Positions 53,650-64,000 are shown, numbered from the stretch's first letter. The stretch is DNA of 64,000 bases from Incurvaria masculella (GCA_946894095.1 OX335656.1:2743001-2807000); one strand, 5' to 3'. The notes: generated by a model from the letters alone, not told the origin. Numbers and translations are program-made.

Positions 53650-54232
53650 CGGCGTCGCTTTCTACTCCTCGCCCAGTCGCCGACACTGCAGGCGTAGCAC
53701 GACACTCATACCTACACGGACGGCATTGGCGTTGTGAGAAGCCTGACACGAGGTACAACTTATCTCGCGATGGTTCCAGACGAGACAGATGAGACAGTCG
53801 GAATATACAGCAGGGGGAAGCATTCCCGACTCGAAAGGCTACCGCCAACTATTGTTTTTCGTCAGTGTGGAAATCAATAGACCTTTCTATACAGCTATAT
53901 CTTAGTTTAACCAAACAGTCACGTTTTAGCGATAGAACACCGACGTAAGCGCCAGCTAGTCAGTTCGATTACGAATTCGGAACGCGTAACGCGTAACTTC
54001 GAATGTTCGTTGTACTAAATGGCGTCCTGATGCATTACCATGGTAAATTAACGCGCCAGGTGAACAGAGGAGTTATTGATGAAATGTTAAATGTCAATCA
54101 AAAAATGTTATCCGATCAAGTGAACTGAAATTTACTAGTTAGCGCAGTACGAAACGCAAGTAAACATTAGATTTGATCACTCCCTTGTATGTTCACCCGG
54201 TGAATTAATTTAATTTATTAAATAAATATTTT
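53650..54232. other. Unassigned; includes the 22240-like repeat at 54135-54215
   Basis: Apart from that short repeat no element is recognised. Confidence 0.3.
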
Positions 54233-54491
54233 AGGGTTCCGTACCCAAAGGGTGCCAACGAAACCCTATTACTAAGACTCCGCTTTCCGTCCGTCCGTCC
54301 GTCCGTCCGTCTGTCTGTGTATATAGAGATGTGTTACAGACGATTGCAGAGTGTGTATTTGTGTTGCTGGATATAACAAAAAAGATAAAATTAAAAAAAT
54401 GTAAATGAAAGGGGGACCCATACAAAACACTGGACTGTTTTGTGTTGTTAAACCTCGGACGATGGTCCGTCTCGAACTTGGCCAGTTTTTA
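54233..54491 (-). mobile_element. Repeat 'A', diverged copy
   Basis: AGGGTTCCGTACCCAAAGGG at the left, GTCCGTCC run, CTCGAACTTGGCCAGTTTTT at the right. Small internal deletions. Confidence 0.82.
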
Positions 54492-54589
54492 CGGTTTGTT
54501 GGAAACATCGGCAGTGAGCTAATTCGTAAGTTAACTGACTGGCCGGCGCTACCGTCAGTGTAATCACTAAAACTTGGCTACGTTGACGC

Positions 54590-54722
54590 TACACGTAAAA
54601 CTGTAGGTCCCCTTCCTTACTTACTAGGTGGTAGGGTTAATCCCGCCCGGGTTGGTACCATCGCATGGAATGTACGATGGTCGAAGCGGCAATGAAAATT
54701 GTCCGTGTTTTCCATCCAGTTC
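54590..54722 (+). mobile_element. SINE, 5' part (interrupted)
   Basis: AAAACTGTAGGTCCCCTTCC, GCCCGGGTTGGTACCATCGC, up to CCATCCAGTTC where an inverted SINE piece begins. Confidence 0.75.
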
Positions 54723-54833
54723 TTTTTTTTTATGCAACCTGACATGGATGGCTAATACCACACAACTACCGTTATGATATTAGCCCAATACACCACATTC
54801 CCGAAGGAATTTGGTGCCATGCCAGGACCTTCC
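54723..54833 (-). mobile_element. SINE 3' fragment inserted in inverse orientation
   Basis: T run, ATGCAACCTGACATGGATGG, down to GCCATGCCAGGACCTTCCCC. Confidence 0.75.
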
Positions 54834-54839
54834 CCTTAA

Positions 54840-54965
54840 GTAGTCGCCCCTAATGTAGCCGAGCAATAAAAGGAAGGTCCTGGCATGGCACCTAGTTCCC
54901 ATGTGGTTTGTTAGGCTAATATGAAACGTTCAGTTTGGTAGTAGTCGTCCATGTCCCGGAAAATA
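54840..54965 (+). mobile_element. SINE, 3' part of the interrupted copy
   Basis: TAATGTAGCCGAGCAATAAA, GGAAGGTCCTGGCATGGCAC, CCATGTCCCGGAAAAT. Continues the body from 54722. Confidence 0.75.
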
Positions 54966-56057
54966 AAAATAAAGTAAAAATACGGATAATCTCTGCTGGC
55001 CACTCTCACCTTTTCTTACTCTATGATCCAAGCCCGGCGGATAATATTGAGATTGCCAGCGATTTCTCTAGATATAGGTAATGCCTATTTTGTGCTGACG
55101 AAATTGAGCGACAGACAACAAATACATATAAATGAATATATCATAAAGCCGTCTCCGTGTGGGATCAGAATTGGTTTATGGAGGGCTAGTTTGCTTCGCT
55201 TATCGGCGTTAGTGCTGCCGTGTGCTGACATTTTAGTCACGTATTGGTGAAACTTCGTCGGAACGTAAGCTATTTAATTACGTACGTAAACATTTGCGTC
55301 GGAAAGGGGATGTGTTTATTTCGTTAGGGTTCGAAATGCCAAGGTCATGATGATATGTGAAACGTAACCGAACCTATTCATGAAATATCGGCACGCAGAT
55401 GCGCGCACCATATTGTCATATGATCTATTCATACGTATAAAACAAGTGATGCCACTGTTGTTACTCCCGTGCATGTTTCTCGTACCGAATTCGTACGCAA
55501 CCTAACTATACTCACTGCGCGTTCCGTTTAAAGCATATAAAAGCGTCCCAAATTAGATTGCACGCTCAAAGCTGTAAGCATCACAAATGATGACCGTTTG
55601 TGTACGGGCTTGCGGAAACAAAACAACAAACATGGAACAAATGACATTAGTTGTCGTAGTTTACCTAAAATTTTGAATCTAATCAATTGCTCTGAGCTCA
55701 ACTTGAATTTTTAACTGAGGGACATTCAAAGATTTTTGAAAAAACACGGTAGAAAGACGATAGATTACGCTGTAAACGGAAACGTCAAAATGTGACACTG
55801 ACAGTTGGACACACAGTCCCCTACCTCCAAACGATGATGTCATACCGTTCACGGGACGCCATTTTGAAGGCTGTAAGCGCGAATCGGACTAGTTGTGAAC
55901 GCGCTTTCGGTAACGATGGTTCAAATCGGACCGCGACCTCAGTGTACACTTGGCTACGCTGATGCCGCCATATGAATGACTTTCACTCCCGTCCTTCCTT
56001 CCTCGCTGCATACAACACACAGAATTAATAGAATTTGGGACACTCATTTATTATAAA
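54966..56057. other. Unassigned
   Basis: No recognised element. A 75-codon frame at 55023-55250 has no motif. Confidence 0.3.
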
Positions 56058-56863
56058 CTAGCAGCCCGTCCCGGCTTTGCACGGGCATAACGTCATTTAA
56101 AAAAATATTATTTTGACACAATGATACACAAATAAACCATTTTTACGTAGAGTTCCTACATTGAGAAATTTGAAATAAAAAAAACTTATATATTATTATT
56201 ACATGATTATTAGATTTTGGAGAAATAATAAATTCAAAGTGCTATAGGGAACCGCGGCCTCTGAGGCACGCTCCCGCCGCCCCGGCCGGCCGGTACCGCC
56301 GCAAGCACTACATCCCGCAATTTTTTAATCTATAATATCTCCGAAAATATTCATTTAAATCATATGCTGTAAAGGGCCGTATAGATCTATATTAAATCAA
56401 CAATGTATTTAAGGTATTTAATTGGATAAGGATTAATGCTGTATCGGTTAAAATCGCTTCAAAAATTAGCCATTATTTGTCGTAAAAAGTAAATGAGAAA
56501 AAAATATTATTGTGGGATATCCATAAGAGATAGATAAATACCATCGCGGAGTTTTCTGTAGACCTTTTCAATGTATACAATACTTAGTACATTTTTTTGA
56601 TAAATCTCGTAGGGTTCAGCCTGCGTTTGCAATGTAAGCGGAAAAAAAATATTTTTTTACGACATCACATTGGAAACCTCAAAAATAACAGTATTTCTCA
56701 AATATTTAATGGATATTATTATACATATAAACCTTCCTCTTGAATCACTCTATCTATTAAAAAAAACCGCATCAAAATCCGTTGCGTAGTTTTAAAGATT
56801 TAAGCGTACATGGGGATATAGGGACAGAGAAAGCGACTTTGTTTTATACTATGTAGTGATAGA
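56058..56863 (-). mobile_element. Non-autonomous Helitron, second family (about 806 bp)
   Basis: The minus strand starts TCTATCACTACATAGTATAA...CTTTCTCTGTCCC, a classical animal Helitron 5' end, and ends GCAAAGCCGGGACGGGCTGC then CTAG (56058-56061) followed by T. The base before TC is C, not the usual A. Non-coding. Confidence 0.82.
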
Positions 56864-56869
56864 GTCTTA

Positions 56870-57037
56870 GGCTGAGATAAATAGTCGTACCGGAAACTAA
56901 TGCTAACGCAAAGTAGTACTTTGTGACGTCAATTGGCATTGCTTTGAGATTTCGTCCATACAAAATGTGTCAAAGTGACGTCACAAAGTACTACTTTCCA
57001 TTAGTTTTAGTTTTTGTTACGACTATTTATCTCAGCC
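56870..57037. mobile_element. Harbinger-like MITE 'H' (168 bp)
   Basis: GGCTGAGATAAATAG and CTATTTATCTCAGCC ends, flanked by TTA on both sides (56867-56869 and 57038-57040). One arm keeps an exact TGACGTCA within AAGTGACGTCACAAAG; the other has GTGACGTCAATT. It lies 4-6 bp from the Helitron end. Confidence 0.9.
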
Positions 57038-57054
57038 TTAGTTTTTGCCGCCAA

Positions 57055-57150
57055 ATCATTTTCAGAGTTACCGATTTATTGGCTTTGTTGTCATAGTAAT
57101 TAAAAGTTTTACACCGTTTTGGTGCTATTTAAGGGCGTTATAGCAGCTAA
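57055..57150. mobile_element. Remnant of the TTAA MITE at 9583
   Basis: TTAAAAGTTTTACACCGTTT and GGCTTTGTTGT match the centre of 9583-9931. Confidence 0.45.
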
Positions 57151-58129
57151 TTGCGTTCAATTTGACAAGGACGTAAGTGAAACAACATTTCTACAATAAA
57201 ACAAGTATTTTTGTAGATGGTCTAGAATCTAGATCATGTGAAGGTCTACTTTGAATAATCGAATTAAAATAAATGATAATTAAAACAGTTTTTGGAAAGA
57301 ATGAGAGCCTCAGAGATTTGCCTTTATCCGTTTCAAATGTAGCTAGACCATCAATGTATGCTCGTGGCCATTATTTTATCCATCGCAACATTAATACTAT
57401 CCAATGTCCCGAACAGCCCAAAAAAATAGTTACTCAGCCATTATCCGTCACACTCTTTCGGGAAAAACAGCAAGCCTATGTGTACCTATCCACAATAATA
57501 TTGCAATACGGTTGCGCGACATGCCATAAATCAGACAAAATGGCGCACAGTTGAACCATAAGGCGTAAACCTCGGCTTACAAATATGCGGCAGATAGGCC
57601 ATAGTTATGGGTAGCGCGTTGGCTGGTGTTCATACGAAATGTCGGTCTTTCGGATGGTCGACAACTTCGGGTAGCACAGCATTGACTTCAGCGAGTGCAT
57701 AATACAGTGCTTCCCAGGCAAGTGTCTTATGTCCATGCGTCCATGTGTATTTTTAAAGAAAAGTTACAGATGAATGTATTGCGAGCCACTCATCAAACAA
57801 AGCAGCGTTTATAGCATTGTTGTGCGTTCGACTACTGGGAAGTAAACTGAGAAACACATTTTTATTTTGTTTTATTGTAAATAAACATAAAAGTATGATC
57901 CAAACTTTTCAAAACAAAGTTTTGCCAAACTGCATAGCAGTTTTTTGGCAGAGTGAGCTCTCGTTTTCTTTTCAGCTTAATAATTCCTTCAATCTATAAC
58001 AAAAAACAAATTTTGATCTCTAATAATAACACATAAAAGTATTAACAGATATGATATGCGACCAGAGCAAGCCTACACAAAAATGCGAAGAAACTGCGCT
58101 TTTCTGCGGCGTCCGATGGCGTCGTTTTT
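57151..58129. other. Unassigned
   Basis: A 93-codon plus-strand frame (57273-57554) shows no recognised motif. Confidence 0.3.
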
Positions 58130-58431
58130 AGGGTTCCGTACCCAAAGGGTAAAAACGGAACCCTATTACTAAGCCTCCGCTGTCCGTCCGTCCGTCCGTC
58201 CGTCCGTCCGTCTGTCAAAGGGCTGTATCTCATGAACCGTAATAGGTAGGCAGCTGAAAATTTCACAGAGTATGTATTTATTTTCCGCTATAACAACAAA
58301 TAGGTAAAATAAAAAAATAATAAAAATTAAAGGAGGCCCGATCCTAAAAACGTAATTTTTTGTGTTTAATCTTGTACATGGTACGGAGCCCGGAATGTGC
58401 GAGTCCGACGCGCACTTGGCCAGTTTTTTTT
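58130..58431 (-). mobile_element. Repeat 'A', full copy
   Basis: AGGGTTCCGTACCCAAAGGG, GTCC run at 58180, GCACTTGGCCAGTTTTTTTT. Confidence 0.86.
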
Positions 58432-58639
58432 GTTCAGTTAATTACTGTTTTGTATGGATTATACTATGTGAATTTTGGCCTTGCATGCATGTATGTAATG
58501 TATTAAATGTAAGTACCTTATTATTTTAAAGCTGTAAAAGAAGAAGGAAAGTCGGTTAAAGACACTAAAATGTAGTAAGTCACAACCACCATGGCGACTA
58601 GTCTCAGAACGGCACTCCAGCTTCAGCGATCCAGCTCTA
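58432..58639. other. Unassigned
   Basis: AT-rich. Confidence 0.3.
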
Positions 58640-58900
58640 GCGCACGTTGACACATTCCCCGTTGCCCTTCCGTGGTGATCCCGTGACGCGCGGCGCGGGG
58701 GAGGGTAGACACAAAAACATTCATATTCGGAGTGTGCGACGGAGGAGGCGGCGCGAGGCGGGGATATCGCGAAAAATTGTGCCGCGAGATATTGCTAGTT
58801 TCGTGTCGCGTTCCCTTCCTCCCCTCCCGCGCCCCCCGCCCGCCCCCTCCTTCCCCCGCCACGGCCGCTGCCGCAGGGCGTCGCGTGATAACGTTGCAAT
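58640..58900. other. GC-rich, C/T-rich tract
   Basis: GGAGGAGGCGGCGCGAGGCG, then a C-rich run (58815-58865). Open frames on both strands are compositional. Candidate CpG island. Confidence 0.3.
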
Positions 58901-59278
58901 CGGTTACTGTAGCCTGAAATACTGAAGGATTGTATTGTTTCGCAATCACCCAAGCGCAGAAAGGTCTTGTTACATGAATATACGAGAGTATTCAAATAAA
59001 TGTTAATATTATTTCACGTTGAATTCTGTTCATATTTATTTTCACTTAAGAACTTTGATTTGTCTGACTTACTGTTATCATGACAAATTCTGCTGCACAC
59101 AAACGTCTGGACGTATTTATTTTACGTTTGTCTTTTTCTTTGCCCTTTCCTTACGTCTTTTGAAATTTGATTTCTCTAACTATTATTGACGATAAATTCT
59201 TTCTTTTTCTAAACCTTATGGAGTATGATTTCACATACCTAGGATAATCATGATAAACTCAGAAACAAGTAAACGGAT
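58901..59278. other. Unassigned, AT-rich
   Basis: No feature. Confidence 0.3.
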
Positions 59279-59376
59279 ATAAGGAAGGTCCTGGCATGGC
59301 ACCTAGTTCCCATGTGGTGTATTAGGCTAATATCTGACGGTCAGTTTGGTACTAGCCATCCATGTCCAGTTACATA
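59279..59376 (+). mobile_element. SINE 3' end fragment
   Basis: GGAAGGTCCTGGCATGGCAC to CCATGTCCAGTTACAT and an A run. Confidence 0.8.
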
Positions 59377-59569
59377 AAAAAAAAATGTGCTATACGAATA
59401 TCTTAACATACATGTGTATTTTAACTGGTTTACTTTCTTTGCATATAATAAGTTTTATTTTTCTTCGTACTTGTAATGCATATACGGCTTTTAATTAAGG
59501 TCTTCTGGGTCCTGGAAGGTTTATAACATCAAGCTATTTTACAATTCGTAAAATAACTTTTTTTTTTCT
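59377..59569. other. Unassigned
   Basis: AT-rich. Confidence 0.3.
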
Positions 59570-59700
59570 TTATTTAGAGCATCTTAACATGTAATGACAC
59601 AAAAACAAGCATAGTAACACAATAAAATTCACAACAAGTCATTACACAACACCAGATGCCACAGAGTTAAAAAATATGGTATATAAATAGCTGACAAAGT
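59570..59700 (-). mobile_element. Possible LINE 3' UTR
   Basis: The minus strand ends ATGCTCTAAATAAAGAAAAA, resembling a LINE tail with polyadenylation-like AATAAAG. No coding part. Confidence 0.35.
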
Positions 59701-60087
59701 ACCTAGGTGTCTATGTATTTTTTTTTGTGCACTGAATAAAATACCTACGATCACATGCAGAAAACATTAAGACTGCGATGTACTTCATTTAGAAAGCGTC
59801 GAAACGGTATGTAAAATCGTCCTGGTTTTCCATCAATTTCAATGTAGCAGTGCCAGTGCTAGACAATCCTCGCGGCACACCATTTAAACAAAATTAAGAA
59901 TGGTCATTCTTTTACGATGTACGAATTCATATACATTCCTGCTCATTAGATTATGATGCCATCATCATGCTGTATCGGCTTAACCAATTTTGATTAAATT
60001 TAGTAAAATAAAGATAAAAAGATTATTTATTTCACATAAAAAATAAAACATATTAACATATTAGTTAGTAATACAGAAAGAAGAAAC
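59701..60087. other. Mostly unassigned; SINE scrap at 59812-59880
   Basis: GTCCTGGTTTTCCATC and TTTCAATGTAGC are SINE body words. Confidence 0.35.
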
Positions 60088-60295
60088 GAATGAATAAATT
60101 CTTTATTGTGCATAAACAAAAATACAATTACAGAGAAAACATACAGCAAAACAACAATAGTGCACAAAGGCGGACATATCACTAATGGTGATTTCTTCCA
60201 GTCAACCCTTGGGGTTATGAGGAAAGGCATTAGAAATATCTGTAGGTAGGTGACACACCAGAATTTGATAAAACACAAACAAACAAGGAGATAAA
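60088..60295 (-). mobile_element. LINE 3' UTR
   Basis: The minus strand has GGTTGACTGGAAGAAATCAC, GTCCGCCTTTGTGCACTA and TTATGCACAATAAAGAATTT, a conserved LINE ending also seen at 7053-7195. Confidence 0.6.
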
Positions 60296-60314
60296 AAGTA
60301 GAAACACTGTCATG

Positions 60315-60432
60315 GGCCAGCATTTTTGGACCATCACTATGGGCTACTTTTCATCCATGAAATAAATCCAGCCCGACATCAGTCGAAAGCGATATCGACC
60401 CGAGCGAAACCGGTTACCTCAGCCAGTTTATA
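60315..60432 (+). mobile_element. Decayed Helitron 3' end
   Basis: GGGCTACTTTTCATCCATGA and ACCCGAGCGAAACCGGTTAC CTCAGC parallel the 3' end of 46888-48015. CTRR is lost (CCAG). Confidence 0.5.
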
Positions 60433-60650
60433 ATACAAAGCAAATCCGCAATACAATATTCACTGGTCGCGTTGGTCGCGGTTGATCATATTTCAATTTG
60501 CCATAGAGTGCAACTAGACGTATTCTCTTTCAGGCCGCACGGAAAATGGGAAAAATCAACGGCGCGGCGCGAGCTTGTGAATATTTAATGGCAGCGCTCG
60601 AGCCAACGGCGGTTGACTGATTGTTGTATGCAGCTCATTGACACTGTTTC
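60433..60650. other. Unassigned
   Basis: CpG-containing patch GGCGCGGCGCGAGC at 60560. No gene. Confidence 0.25.
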
Positions 60651-60846
60651 GGATCTAAATAAAAGTGCAATTAACCCTAGATCTAAATAAATGTGTACTT
60701 AACGCTTAACATAATTAAAATTATGCTTAATGCTATATCTAAATAATAATGTTCTTTGCCCTATATCTAACTAAAAGTGCGCTTAACGCTCAATCTAAAT
60801 AAAAGTGTACTTAACGCTATATCTAAATAATAGTGCACATAGTAGT
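60651..60846 (+). repeat. 28-bp tandem repeat array (seven units)
   Basis: Consensus near ATATCTAAATAAAAGTGTAC + TTAACGCT. Units start at 60651, 60679, 60707, 60735, 60763, 60791 and 60819. The array continues after the inserted SINE (61222-61290). Confidence 0.9.
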
Positions 60847-60848
60847 TT

Positions 60849-61221
60849 GTCAGCCTCAGTGGCCCAGTGGCGCGACACTTCGGCGAAGTTAAGCAACGCT
60901 GGGTCCGGTCTGGTCTTGGGTGGGTGACCATTCGACCGTTGAGAGAGGCTGGCCGTGGTTTGGATTCCACGTTAAGCTGTAGGTCCCCTTCCTTACTTAC
61001 TAGGTGGTAGGGTTTATCCCGCCCGGGTTGGTACCATCGCATTGGATGAACGATGGTCGAAGCGGCAATGAAAATTGTCCGTGTTTTCCATCCAGTTCAA
61101 TGTAGCCGTGCAATATAAGGAAGGTCCTGGCATGGCACCTAGTTCCCATGTGGTGTGTTGGGCTAATACCATGACCGAACTTGTGGTATTAGCCATCCAT
61201 GTCCAGTCACATAAAAAAAAA
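60849..61221 (+). mobile_element. Full-length SINE with tRNA/5S-type head, A tail intact
   Basis: Head: CAGTGGCCCAGTGGCG (A-box-like), then GAAGTTAAGCAACGCTGGGT (matches the 5S rRNA box A region) and TCTTGGGTGGGTGACC (5S box C region). Body GGTAGGGTTTATCCCGCCCG, GGTCCTGGCATGGCACCTAG, GTGGTATTAGCCATCCATG and an A9 tail. It sits inside the 28-bp array. Reference copy for this window. Confidence 0.88.
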
Positions 61222-61290
61222 CATAACCCTTTTTCGAAATAAAAGTGTACTTAACGCTAAACATTAAAAAAGTGTGCTTAACCCTAAATA
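61222..61290 (+). repeat. 28-bp array, resumed
   Basis: GAAATAAAAGTGTACTTAAC GCT and AAGTGTGCTTAACCCT are two further units. Confidence 0.8.
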
Positions 61291-61321
61291 GTTAACACTC
61301 TAATAACATAATCATTGTGGG

Positions 61322-61425
61322 TTCAATGTAGCTGTGCAAAAAAAGGAAGGTCCTGGTCTGTCACCTAGTTCCCATGATGTGTGTTATCATGACAGTAGAT
61401 ATGGTATAAGCCATCATAGAATACG
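61322..61425 (+). mobile_element. SINE 3' fragment
   Basis: CAATGTAGCTGTGC, GGAAGGTCCTGG, CACCTAGTTCCCATG, ATAAGCCATCAT. Confidence 0.65.
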
Positions 61426-61536
61426 ACTCATGCTCTGCGATAATTACTCTGAAACATCTTACTATTTTAAAATATAGTAGAAAAGTATTGAGTTTAGTAA
61501 GAGCATGAAGAAAATGAATGATCTGCGGATTCGATC

Positions 61537-61712
61537 AACTCGGTAAGGAAGAATCTGCAAAAAAACTTTTCGAGGTTTCGGTCCACAGGAATGAAATATA
61601 TACTTAGATCTAAATGCTACTGCCAAAACATTTAAGGCAAAGAACAAGAACGAAAGACACAGCCACCCTCAATGCAAATGGATTAGAAATAACACTTACT
61701 TAATTAACAAAA
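61537..61712 (-). repeat. Dispersed unclassified repeat, paired with 3836-4020
   Basis: Minus strand keeps VLAVAFRSKYIFHSCG and RKVFLQIL in frame. See 3836-4020. Confidence 0.5.
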
Positions 61713-62730
61713 TTGCTTAAACAATAATATGTTTTGCTATTACAAAATAGTTAAAACGTAGAAGTTAAGTTAAAAACGGCGTTCCCCGATTGCACAAAGG
61801 GTTCGGCGTATACCGAATCGTTGTTCGAATATATCTTTGGTCAAATTACATGCTATACTTCGAAATGTGCGCTTTACGATATATCCGCGGTCAGTAGGTT
61901 AGCGGACCAGCCTTGCGAAATTACGTTTACAACTCACCAAGTTCTCACTTTCGTTTAGTGTTATGTTATGTACAATACATATAGTATACACACATACACA
62001 TGCATGTGTAAACGCTTCGTTCAGTTGGCTTGAAATGATTTCGCCCCCTCAGATGATCGCATCAGGGAGTGCTCGTAAATGTAATTTTATCGCATTTCGT
62101 GTTCCACCTCCATTGATGTACCACCACAGTGGAGTCGCTGCCAAGCGAAGCGTGGACCTGCGCGGCTAGCAGGTACAAATCGCTCCGTGTGTATGTTAGT
62201 GCGTGCAATGTCGCACCGTAATCCTGCTACAGAGGTAGAGGTGGTGATCTGTTCTGAAGGAATAAGAAAAACTGTTAAGTAAGTGTAAGCTGTAAGTAAG
62301 TTAATATAAAAGTACCACTATTTCTTTTATATTTTTTTAAAATCCAATGCAGTTAGCTACATAATATAAAAACGCATTTAATACTTTTTTTACCATAGCT
62401 ATTCAAATATAAATATATAATTATATACACCATACACATATATTGTATTTTTACGCCTAGCCATACCCTTATTAATATATCAACCACTGTCACTAAACGC
62501 AAATATACTTCCTGGAAAACGGGCAGCAGCCTTGTTTAGGAGCTAAAATGGACACAAAAGCTAATCAGCGCAATCACAAGACACATCCCGTTGCTTTCAG
62601 AACCCACTTAAATGCTGTACTAATACAACATTTATTAAAATGTAATAAATGTTATGTGTATATTTATTTCGATAACTGGTTATGGTGCTGTCTCTACAAC
62701 AAACACAAAAAAACAACAATCGTTTTTATT
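61713..62730. other. Unassigned
   Basis: No recognised element. 76-codon frame at 62548-62778 runs into the palindrome and is not trusted. Confidence 0.3.
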
Positions 62731-62905
62731 AATATTATGTCTGCCTACAGAACCAATACGGTAAAAACAACTAAATAAGTAAATGAATAAATAAATAATA
62801 CAATTAATAAGAAAAACAGCTTTTCTTATTAATTGTATTATTTATTTATTCATTTACTTATTTAGTTGTTTTTACCGTATTGGTTCTGTAGGCAGACATA
62901 ATATT
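62731..62905. repeat. Perfect 85-bp-arm palindrome
   Basis: AATATTATGTCTGCCTACAG ... GAAAA (62731-62815), loop ACAGC, then the exact inverse (62821-62905). No mismatch found by eye. TATTTATTTCGATAA occurs in direct orientation on both sides (about 62659 and 62903). Confidence 0.92.
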
Positions 62906-64000
62906 TATTTCGATAAACTTGTTTTGGTGTGGTTGACTGCCTTCTACAGGTCTAGCATGATTAAATGAGATATACAACATTCATTCGTTGCTACTGTTCG
63001 CGATAGGTTTGCTTGCGAGTAAAATATTGCGCATCATTTACGTACATCTATTCTTCGGAAGTAATTACATTACCTTTGTCGCGTAAGACGAAAATTAACT
63101 TAAACTAAAATCGCTACATACTACCCGACGGGACTTGAGCGCGTTCTTGGTCTCTCAGCATGCAGCTAAGGGCTAAGGGTGCTGAGTTGTCGCCGGGGTG
63201 GCGAGCGCCCGAGGGGACAGCCAGACGTTTGCGTTATTTAGAATTTATTTGTGCAATTAATGCGTTTGCCGGAATCGCTACTTCCTTTGCGTAACGACGT
63301 TTCTTGTTCGCGATTCGAACCTTCGTCTGCATTAACGTTCAAGCGTACTCATTTGCAAAATATATTCTTTATTCATTTGCATGTTGAAGAAACAGAAGCA
63401 ATTCGAACGGCAATACTCGAGAGCGTGGTTTCGCGAGGCGAGGTACTTTTGGCTTTTCTGAGCACCTTTGGTCCTCAGCACAGCCACCCATCCCGGTTTT
63501 TCATAAAATAAAAACCATACGACATCCAAGTATCTGGCAAGATCCTCGATCCTGTTTGGGAGCACCAACATACACCTGCTGGGTTCCAATATTTCCAAAA
63601 AGATTCGTTAAGAAATTTATTGTGTCCAGTGACAAAACGGCTCGCAAAAACTGAGGATTCTAAACCATTGCAAGATATTCTTCTAACCGTCACTACTGCT
63701 ACCATTATTAAAATCAATGATTTAGGCTGTTGATGGCATGTTGTGGCCACGAATGCCGAGGAATTTTGCGGTTGAGTTTTCCTTTTACGGCTATCGAAAC
63801 CAAAACTGCTGGAAACCCTTCCCGTTGGTCCCACGCTTGACTAGCAGGAAGCCACAGGCCATTAGCGGTCGCCCCGAAATGTGGCTTCACGCTCTAAATT
63901 AGCAGCCAACGGCGCCGATTGTCCGCAATACGAGATCCCCTTCGCCTCGGCGTTCGCAGCTTTACGCCGTTTGTCCAGCAGTACATTGTTCGATTTCCAC
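62906..64000. other. Unassigned end of window
   Basis: A GC-rich patch (63125-63230). Frames at 63251-63511 plus and 63475-63834 minus overlap antisense and show no domain. No repeat words from elsewhere in the window are seen, so this may be unique sequence. Confidence 0.35.

Noticed and set aside
58623..58949. 108-codon minus-strand glycine/arginine-rich frame
   Set aside because: Compositional product of the GC-rich tract, with equally long frames on the other strand.
60849..60950. 5S rRNA gene
   Set aside because: Only the internal promoter-like words match. The rest of 5S is absent and the sequence runs into a SINE body with an A tail.
62548..62778. 76-codon frame ending inside the large palindrome
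   Set aside because: Its C-terminal part is palindrome arm. No motif.
1..64000. Endogenous viral or LTR-retrotransposon sequence
   Set aside because: No gag/pol/env-like domain, primer-binding site or paired long terminal repeats could be identified. All RT-related remnants fit non-LTR elements.

Overview
This window looks like intergenic or intronic DNA from an insect nuclear genome, most probably Lepidoptera (moth or butterfly). The clues are the repeat families: a roughly 300-bp element bounded by GGGTTCCGTACCC and GGCCAAGTGCGAGTCGG with an internal GGAC run, non-LTR retrotransposon tails ending in WRRLGEAYVQQWTA, Helitrons with the CTAGCnGCnnnCCCGG ending, and A-tailed SINEs. All of these I associate with moth genomes. 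No bacterial gene organisation, CRISPR array, rRNA operon or intact cellular protein-coding gene was found. The longest open frames (up to about 150 codons) are accidental or fall inside repeats.

Layout. 0-9 kb: SINE, piggyBac-like MITE and A-family copies, two GC-rich islands (4.5 and 5.8 kb), a 5'-truncated LINE end (7.5-8.2 kb) and a hairpin MITE (8.3 kb). 9-17 kb: a TTAA MITE, a full-length 5S/tRNA-headed SINE, a TIR MITE, an A-family copy abutting a 1.17-kb Helitron, and a MITE inserted inside another MITE (13.5 kb). 17-30 kb: Helitrons, a dispersed tRNA-like repeat, SINEs, a second full piggyBac-like MITE, a LINE RNase H remnant, and a 1.33-kb structure made of two inverted MITEs around a GC-rich spacer (25-26.3 kb). 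30-43 kb: a second tRNA-like repeat, more SINEs, two copies of a reverse-transcriptase C-terminal remnant, fold-back elements, a possible first exon near 35.9 kb, and a long quiet stretch (39-42 kb). 43-54 kb: a LINE split by an A-family element; a second LINE split by a 1.13-kb Helitron nearly identical to the 12-kb copy but in the opposite orientation; more MITEs and SINEs; a 251-bp palindrome. 54-64 kb: nested SINEs, a Helitron abutting a CRE-bearing MITE, a 28-bp tandem array split by a full-length SINE, and a perfect 85-bp-arm palindrome near 62.8 kb.

How the parts relate. The window is mostly a record of nested transposition, so the relative age of several families can be read from insertions: Helitron into LINE, A-family into LINE, TIR MITE into SINE, MITE into its own family, SINE into satellite, SINE into SINE. 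The non-autonomous elements depend on proteins encoded elsewhere; no intact transposase, Rep/helicase or reverse transcriptase is present here.

The most interesting items are a SINE family whose shared body carries either a tRNA-type or a tRNA/5S-rRNA-type head; a Harbinger-like MITE that spreads paired TGACGTCA (CRE) palindromes; several unrelated MITE families all starting TTAAGG; and the inverted MITE pair enclosing GC-rich DNA. All coordinates for repeats were placed by eye and may shift by several bases.
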